Positions 14,189 through 18,540 of a stretch of 18,540 nt of DNA are shown here, piece after piece. The DNA comes from Fimousia sp036311565 (lineage in GTDB: Bacteria > Bacillota > Clostridia > Lachnospirales > Lachnospiraceae). The stretch spans positions 1 through 18,540 of the forward strand of contig JAXJPR010000025.1 in assembly GCA_036311565.1 (NCBI GenBank). Direction: 5' to 3'. The notes below the pieces were generated by a model that saw nothing but the letters and a program-made list of their open reading frames with translations, searched no databases and had not been told where the DNA came from. The translations under genes were made by a program, and so were the position numbers. Positions within the stretch are counted from its first letter, which is position 1, and every line of letters starts with the position of its first letter.

Positions 14189-15322
14189 TTACAAATACTT
14201 TTGAAAACTTCCTAATAAACTTTCTTTCGCTTTCCATCCGAGGAATTTTAAAGTTTCTTCCAATGCCGCCATAACTGCAAGCATATCGGATATATTGGCA
14301 TTGGCACCCATATGCCCGATACGAATGACTTTTCCTTCCAATTCTCCAAAAGATCCTGCTAACATAATGCCATGTACTTCCTGCATATGTATTAAGATTT
14401 CTTGCGCAGTCAGATCTTCTGGCACCTGGAAGACCGTTACCGTATCTGAATAACCGCTTTTTAGATGTAAGGTAAGACCCGCATCCGTAATCGCATTTCT
14501 TGTTGCTGCTGCAATTTTTTTATGACGATGATATAAATCCTTGTCATTTTTAATATTTTCCATCGCAGCTCCTAAACCATAAATGTCACTGATCGGCATT
14601 GTATATGGAAACCACTGATTTTTATAATAATCTTTGAATATGTTCAGATTACAGTAGAAAGAAGCAACTGGTACTTTTCGATTTTCCATGACTTCTTTGG
14701 CATTGTCGCTGATGGTAACAAAGGTAAGTCCTGGAGGCGCTGATACTGCCTTTTGGGATCCACCGCATAACAAATCGATTTGTGCTCTATCCACATCTAA
14801 TTCATTTCCAAACATGCCGGATACTGAATCCACGACTGTCAAGATCCCATAAGACTTTAACAAGGGGCAAATGCGGTGAACATCATTTAACATACCACTT
14901 GGAGTATCACAATGTACAATTGTGGCATATTTAAAATCATGATGTTCTTTCAGATAAGCATCTAACTCCTCTACATCAATTTCATTTAAATAATCAGTGG
15001 TATAAAGCACTGGCTCGCCGCCGTACATAGAAACAAAATCAGCAAAACCTGCTCCATAAATACCATTATCCAGAACCAATACTTTATCCCCTGGTTCTGT
15101 TAGAGAAGCACAAGCTGCTTCCAGACCTAAGATTCCTTCTCCGCTTAAGATAAGCGTCTCATTTTTTGTGTGAAGCAGATTACTGATTGTTTCACAGATC
15201 TGCTTATATTCATCAAAAAATACTGGATCTAAATCTGCATTTGTAGTGGAACGGCTTCTTGCCAGTCGTACATTTTCTGGTACCTGTACTGGTCCTGGGG
15301 TCATAATCTTTAACATATCCAA
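14189..15322 (-). CDS. Class V PLP aminotransferase (AGAT / pyridoxamine-pyruvate aminotransferase-like)
   Basis: A 377-residue fold-type I, class V aminotransferase. The N-terminal TPGPVQVPE signature, the GEG turn at 61-63, D165 in VVDSVSGMFG, the PLP lysine K191 in GGSQKAVSAPPG and the late RIGHMG motif are all visible. This subgroup includes alanine-glyoxylate, serine-pyruvate and pyridoxamine-pyruvate aminotransferases, which sequence alone does not separate. It starts 12 bases after an ECF S component, which points to a substrate taken up by that transporter. Vitamin B6 salvage (pyridoxamine to pyridoxal) is one reasonable inference. GGAGG precedes the ATG. guaA follows from its own promoter. 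Confidence 0.85.
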   Translation of the reverse strand: MDMLKIMTPGPVQVPENVRLARSRSTTNADLDPVFFDEYKQICETISNLLHTKNETLILSGEGILGLEAACASLTEPGDKVLVLDNGIYGAGFADFVSMYGGEPVLYTTDYLNEIDVEELDAYLKEHHDFKYATIVHCDTPSGMLNDVHRICPLLKSYGILTVVDSVSGMFGNELDVDRAQIDLLCGGSQKAVSAPPGLTFVTISDNAKEVMENRKVPVASFYCNLNIFKDYYKNQWFPYTMPISDIYGLGAAMENIKNDKDLYHRHKKIAAATRNAITDAGLTLHLKSGYSDTVTVFQVPEDLTAQEILIHMQEVHGIMLAGSFGELEGKVIRIGHMGANANISDMLAVMAALEETLKFLGWKAKESLLGSFQKYL

Positions 15323-15334
15323 ATTCCTCCGTTT

Positions 15335-15859
15335 CTATGCAAACTGATGAACACCAATCTTACCTGCAGTTACTTCAAGTGGACGAATTACAACACATAC
15401 CACTGCTGCTGCCACACCAATCTGTACCAGATTTCCTGGAATGGATGCTACTGGAGCAATCCAGTTTCCATAAATAATTCCTTCAGCAATATAATATCCT
15501 ACGATTTTTATAACACATGCAACTGCCATTGCAACTAATTTCCAGGAATATCCGCTGTGTTTTTCGCAGATAGCTCCTACGGAATATCCCATAATTCCTA
15601 CAACGATCAATGTAAATGGTGCCCATAAAGTCCATCCAGATAATAAATCGAACAATCCCATACCAATTCCTCCGGCAATGGCTCCTGTCTTCTTGCCAAA
15701 TAACATAGCCATAATAAATAATGGTACATTACCAAGATGAATCAGCCCACCATTTGCTGTAATTGGTAGTCTTATGTTTACAAATGCCGTAAATACATAG
15801 GTCAAAGCAATTGCCATTGCTGTTATTGTTAAAAATTGAATATTTTCTTTTGTCTTCAT
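15335..15859 (-). CDS. ECF transporter S component, substrate unassigned
   Basis: A membrane S component of an energy-coupling-factor vitamin transporter, with about five or six hydrophobic helices over 174 residues. The family pattern is clear: an ITANGGLIHLGNVPLFI motif, then FGKKTGAIAGGIGMGLFDLLSGW, then WAPFTLIVVGIMG. I choose the ATG at 15859 (MKTKENIQ), which has GAGAGGG 6 bases upstream. A longer reading to 15901 lacks a ribosome site and begins with an unlikely basic leader. The shared ECF ATPases and T component are not nearby and would be encoded elsewhere. The operon with a PLP aminotransferase suggests a B6 vitamer or amino-acid-like substrate, by context only. Confidence 0.85.
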   Translation of the reverse strand: MKTKENIQFLTITAMAIALTYVFTAFVNIRLPITANGGLIHLGNVPLFIMAMLFGKKTGAIAGGIGMGLFDLLSGWTLWAPFTLIVVGIMGYSVGAICEKHSGYSWKLVAMAVACVIKIVGYYIAEGIIYGNWIAPVASIPGNLVQIGVAAAVVCVVIRPLEVTAGKIGVHQFA

Positions 15860-15903
15860 CGAAATCCCTCTCTTTCTATCCAAACATAACTTCATTTTCA
15901 TAT

Positions 15904-15930
15904 ATTATATACTTTTTATTCACTGCAGTG
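15904..15930 (-). promoter_or_regulatory. Putative promoter of the S-component operon with palindromic operator
   Basis: Leftward TATAAT (15909-15904) has no good -35. A perfect 10-bp palindrome, CACTGCAGTG (15921-15930), covers the -35 area and may bind an activator or repressor. A bulged TTGGC/GCCA hairpin lies upstream near 15957-15978. Confidence 0.4.
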
Positions 15931-16042
15931 TTGTTGTGTACTAATGTAACAGAGAATTGGCTTTTTAAAAATGGCCAGTTTTTTAATAAATAACAGTACC
16001 AGATATTAGATACAACTAATCAGCCTATTTTGTGAAATAAAA

Positions 16043-16080
16043 AAAGATACAAAAACATGCAAATTTGCCTTTGTATCTTT
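16043..16080 (-). terminator. Terminator after the lipoprotein gene
   Basis: AAAGATACAAA pairs with TTTGTATCTTT around an inner self-complementary GCAAATTTGC. On the minus strand the stem runs into a long T stretch (complement of 16037-16045). Confidence 0.85.
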
Positions 16081-16100
16081 CTCCGACTGTCATACTAATT

Positions 16101-16892
16101 TTAATAAATTTTTGTTACCAATTTTTCTCCGGTTGTCATATTTTCCGTTATCTGTATCTTCATCTGCTGTCCATCGGCTGCAGTCTTAAAGATGGCAAGC
16201 AATTTTGGATACGTTACCTGATATGTCTGTTTGTCACCATCAATTTTCATTTCCACTTCTTCTTCGCCTCTCATACCAAGAAATGTACCTTCCACCTCGT
16301 AAGACAATGTGCCATCCTCATTTTTACTTTTGACATTTTCAAGATTTTTAAATCCATCATAGGATTTTCCCATTGGAAGGGTAATCTTTAATTCATCAAT
16401 GGTAAGAGGCGTATCATCAGCTCCCCAATAATAGATGTTCATAGTCTCTCCATCTTCTTTTAAATTATAACGAAGAGTTTTTTTAATACTGTCCAATACA
16501 GACTGATAAAAATGTTCTTTATATGGAATATAAAATTCATCTTCTTCATCATTTTTCTGACCCATATACATCACAGATTTTTCAGAAAAGCAGATAATAT
16601 AACCATCTTCTCTTTTGGTCACCCGCTTATTCAGGGTAAGATTCCATCCTGTTGTCTTTTCAATTCCCCGAATCAGCTTTCTTGGAGTCAGTTCCCCTCT
16701 ATATGCCCACTGGTATCGTCCATAATCACCTTCTTTTCCAATGAACAACACTGCTATTTTTATCTCTTCTTCCGTTGTTTCTGCTTCTTTTGTTGTTTCC
16801 GTGGCTGTTTCCTCTTTTTTGCCGCCGCATCCCGTTCCCAGGATCAAAAGTCCAATCATAACGAAAAGCATGGCAAACAGTCGTTTTCTCAT
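16101..16892 (-). CDS. Putative lipoprotein with GerMN-like region
   Basis: A 263-residue secreted lipoprotein. MRKRLF, a hydrophobic core and GTGC form a lipoprotein signal peptide, with Cys22 as lipidation site, followed by a Thr/Glu-rich linker. The first half of the mature part (TPRKLIRGIEKTTGWN to LDSIKKTLRYNL) resembles GerMN-type domains of spore-germination and cell-envelope lipoproteins; this is a weak family call. The C-terminal 90 residues are beta-rich and unassigned. The ATG at 16892 is chosen because AAAGGG lies 8 bases upstream and the signal peptide starts there; an ATG at 16931 would add an unlikely leader. It stands alone, with a terminator behind it, and is divergent from the RpiR gene. 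Confidence 0.75.
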   Translation of the reverse strand: MRKRLFAMLFVMIGLLILGTGCGGKKEETATETTKEAETTEEEIKIAVLFIGKEGDYGRYQWAYRGELTPRKLIRGIEKTTGWNLTLNKRVTKREDGYIICFSEKSVMYMGQKNDEEDEFYIPYKEHFYQSVLDSIKKTLRYNLKEDGETMNIYYWGADDTPLTIDELKITLPMGKSYDGFKNLENVKSKNEDGTLSYEVEGTFLGMRGEEEVEMKIDGDKQTYQVTYPKLLAIFKTAADGQQMKIQITENMTTGEKLVTKIY

Positions 16893-16943
16893 AAAGTATC
16901 CCTTTCTATTTTCTATTCGTTTTCTCATCATCTGTTATTCTTT

Positions 16944-16972
16944 ATTATATCAGATTTGTTATGTGAATCCAA
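16944..16972 (-). promoter_or_regulatory. Putative lipoprotein promoter
   Basis: Leftward TATAAT (16949-16944) with a weak TTGGAT (16972-16967) 17 bases upstream. It lies in the intergenic region shared with the divergent RpiR gene. Confidence 0.5.
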
Positions 16973-17021
16973 AAACTTTACACAGGATTCATAGAACTAT
17001 TTATGCCAAACTGCCATTTTA

Positions 17022-17030
17022 TGTTATAAT
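17022..17030 (+). promoter_or_regulatory. Extended -10 promoter of the RpiR gene
   Basis: TG-T-TATAAT with no recognisable -35, 23 bases before the ATG at 17054. AAGGAGA serves as ribosome site. Confidence 0.6.
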
Positions 17031-17053
17031 AAACAAATTGAAAGGAGATTGCT

Positions 17054-17887
17054 ATGATTTCTTTTTTATCAAACCAGAATTCATATACAAAAACAGAAAA
17101 AAATATTATTAATTACATTTATCAGAATACCAATACTTTCCTTTCTTCCTCTATTTCACAGCTGGCAAAAATCTTAAATGTATCAGAGGCAACGATTTCC
17201 AGATTTGCAAAACATGCCGGATACCGTGATTACAAAGGACTTCGTGCCGCTGTTGCTGCTTCTTTGGAAACGGCATCTCCCGCAGTAAAAATGGCAGAAT
17301 CAATTGAAGGCGCAAAGGAATCGGATATTCATTCTTTTTTATCGACGCAGATGCAGTATATTGGGAAAACAATGCATCTATTAGACCAGAAGGATTTAAA
17401 ACGGGCCGTAGAACAGATTGTGAACGCTCCCCATATTTACATTCACGGAAAAGGAGCTGCCTATTCTCTGGCGCATTTGCTTTCCTTCCGTTTAAAGCGA
17501 TTTGGGAAACAGGTATTTCTTCTTCCTTCTGGCGGTACCGAATTATTTGAAGATCTTGTACATATTCCAAAAGATAGTTTAGTCATTGTATTTGGATTTC
17601 AAAAACTTCCACGAGAAGTAAAAGTATTGTTGACCCATGGAAAACAAGCGGGATACCATACTATTTTATTTTCCAGCCGTTTTTATACCGAAGAAGATTT
17701 ATCTGCAGATTTAAATTTGTTCGTTTATCGTGGAGAACCAGAGGAATATCATTCCATGACTGCTGCTATGGCAGTGATTGATGCCATTGTCGTTCAGACA
17801 GCTGCCCGCATGGAGCAAAGTGCTGTAAAAGAATTAGACCAGCTTACAAGGTTAAAAAAGCAGTATGAAGAAGAACTTCCAGGTTAA
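17054..17887 (+). CDS. MurR/RpiR-family regulator (HTH + SIS)
   Basis: A 277-residue transcription factor. The N-terminal RpiR helix-turn-helix (about 1-78) includes the recognition region ISQLAKILNVSEATISRFAKHAGY. The SIS sugar-phosphate-binding domain (about 120-250) includes YIHGKGAAYSLA and FLLPSGGTE. This family senses phosphosugars and controls sugar or amino-sugar catabolism, but no sugar operon is visible nearby to name the ligand. It is divergent from the lipoprotein gene and closed by the hairpin at 17901-17939. Confidence 0.9.
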   Translation: MISFLSNQNSYTKTEKNIINYIYQNTNTFLSSSISQLAKILNVSEATISRFAKHAGYRDYKGLRAAVAASLETASPAVKMAESIEGAKESDIHSFLSTQMQYIGKTMHLLDQKDLKRAVEQIVNAPHIYIHGKGAAYSLAHLLSFRLKRFGKQVFLLPSGGTELFEDLVHIPKDSLVIVFGFQKLPREVKVLLTHGKQAGYHTILFSSRFYTEEDLSADLNLFVYRGEPEEYHSMTAAMAVIDAIVVQTAARMEQSAVKELDQLTRLKKQYEEELPG

Positions 17888-17900
17888 ACGGGAAAACGAA

Positions 17901-17947
17901 AAGGGTTCCTCATACCTTACTTAGGTATCAGAAACCCTTCTTTTATT
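17901..17947 (+). terminator. Terminator between the RpiR and PHP genes
   Basis: AAGGGTT pairs with AACCCTT and ATACC with GGTAT, with small mismatches between (17901-17939). CTTTTATTT follows. It ends the RpiR transcript. On the minus strand only a short TTTTC follows, so it may also serve the convergent PHP gene weakly. Confidence 0.85.
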
Positions 17948-18540
17948 TCTGGCACAAAGCCTTTTTTAATTCTTTTTCATTTTTTACCCATGGAAGCTCC
18001 ATAGGACATCTTCCCAGGTCCATCCTTTGATGAAAATCACTTCCTATCGTTTGAATCAAATGCGGATGCTTCGCTGCCGCTTCTAATGCCAGTTCATTGT
18101 GACTGTCGTGCCGCGGATTCCCATTTTTCACTTCGATCCCATTTAAATACCTGACATCTGCCAGATGACAGCCTGGCCGAAATGGATGCGCCTGAATCAC
18201 CAAAACACCTTCCTGCTGACACAGTTTATAAAATTCTTCCAATGTCCGCTTATGAATGTCCGGATGGGCATACAGAAACTCCGGCGTCATGCCATACAAT
18301 AAATAATCATTATCACAATCCAAAAGACGTGCTTCTATTCCAAAAAATACTTGCAGCCCCTGCTTTTTTCCCTCTTTTTTTACCGCTTCGTATCCCTGAA
18401 GCCACTGATCGACCTTCTCTGCATCGGAGCCGGCAAATTGCTCTATATTTTCAACATTATAGTGATCTGTAATGACAACCGCATCATACCCTGCTTCTTT
18501 ATGCATACGAACTAATTCTTTTGCTTCCACTTTTCCACAG
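17943..18540 (-). CDS. PHP-domain phosphoesterase, 5' end outside the window
   Basis: The C-terminal 199 or so residues of a PHP-domain metallo-phosphoesterase. Metal-ligand motifs visible are ITDHYN, GIEARL, QAHPFRPG and GSDFHQ. The reading frame continues unbroken to the window edge (Cys-Gly-Lys before the GTG at 18530), as in the usual HTHxxxCG opening of the family. The true start, with the HxH motif, therefore lies beyond 18540. A start at 18530 is rejected. Stand-alone PHP proteins of this size are often annotated as histidinol-phosphatase-like or general phosphoesterases; the substrate is unknown. Confidence 0.85.
   Translation of the reverse strand, partial: CGKVEAKELVRMHKEAGYDAVVITDHYNVENIEQFAGSDAEKVDQWLQGYEAVKKEGKKQGLQVFFGIEARLLDCDNDYLLYGMTPEFLYAHPDIHKRTLEEFYKLCQQEGVLVIQAHPFRPGCHLADVRYLNGIEVKNGNPRHDSHNELALEAAAKHPHLIQTIGSDFHQRMDLGRCPMELPWVKNEKELKKALCQK

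Noticed and set aside
1..18540. CRISPR array, rRNA or tRNA genes
   Set aside because: No regularly spaced repeats, and no tRNA or rRNA sequence was recognised. The element uses guaA rather than a tRNA as target.

Overview
The window looks like the chromosome of a low-GC, anaerobic Firmicute, most likely a Lachnospiraceae-type gut Clostridium. The basis is the A+T-rich sequence, strong GGAGG ribosome sites, guaA, an ECF S component, an RpiR regulator and a typical clostridial MobV-type mobilizable element. The genus cannot be fixed from the sequence alone.

About 12.4 kb (roughly 191-12562) is an integrative and mobilizable element inserted at the 3' end of guaA. A 12-bp near-repeat, TTA(T/C)TCAAACTC, marks both ends. 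It covers the last codons of guaA on the right, and the single mismatch is silent (both copies read E-F-E-stop). Just inside each end lies a pair of TGTACTCA repeats 11 bp apart, the expected layout of arm-type sites for the encoded integrase. The backbone is transcribed leftward: xis, int, a ribbon-helix-helix relaxosome-type protein, a RepA-like AAA ATPase, a 77-aa mobile-element protein, an oriT-like palindrome cluster, and a MobV relaxase closed by a terminator. A divergent XRE regulator (9510-10130) faces xis. The xis promoter is a perfect TTGACA-17-TATAAT with an inverted repeat TAGCG-N4-CGCTA exactly in its spacer. Further copies flank it, and an orphan copy sits at the element's left end.

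Cargo fills both flanks. On the left are a Schlafen/AlbA_2-type protein, an unrecognised 258-aa protein, and an SF2 helicase with a C-terminal HNH nuclease domain. The last two are adjacent with no gap and form a probable two-gene unit. On the right, after the XRE gene, are a stand-alone HNH protein with a Cap5-type zinc/HNH domain and then an overlapping HAM1/RdgB-like plus SIR2 pair. That pair matches the KomB-KomC half of the Kongming anti-phage system, but no adenosine deaminase (KomA) is present and the HAM1 active site is altered. Between the HNH gene and the HAM1-SIR2 pair lies a degenerate copy of the element's right end (39 of 52 positions identical). This suggests the pair was added by accretion outside a former end.

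Right of the element is ordinary chromosome. It holds guaA, a class V aminotransferase in an operon with an ECF S component (possibly vitamin B6 salvage), a small lipoprotein, an RpiR/SIS regulator, and the C-terminal part of a PHP-domain phosphoesterase cut by the window edge.
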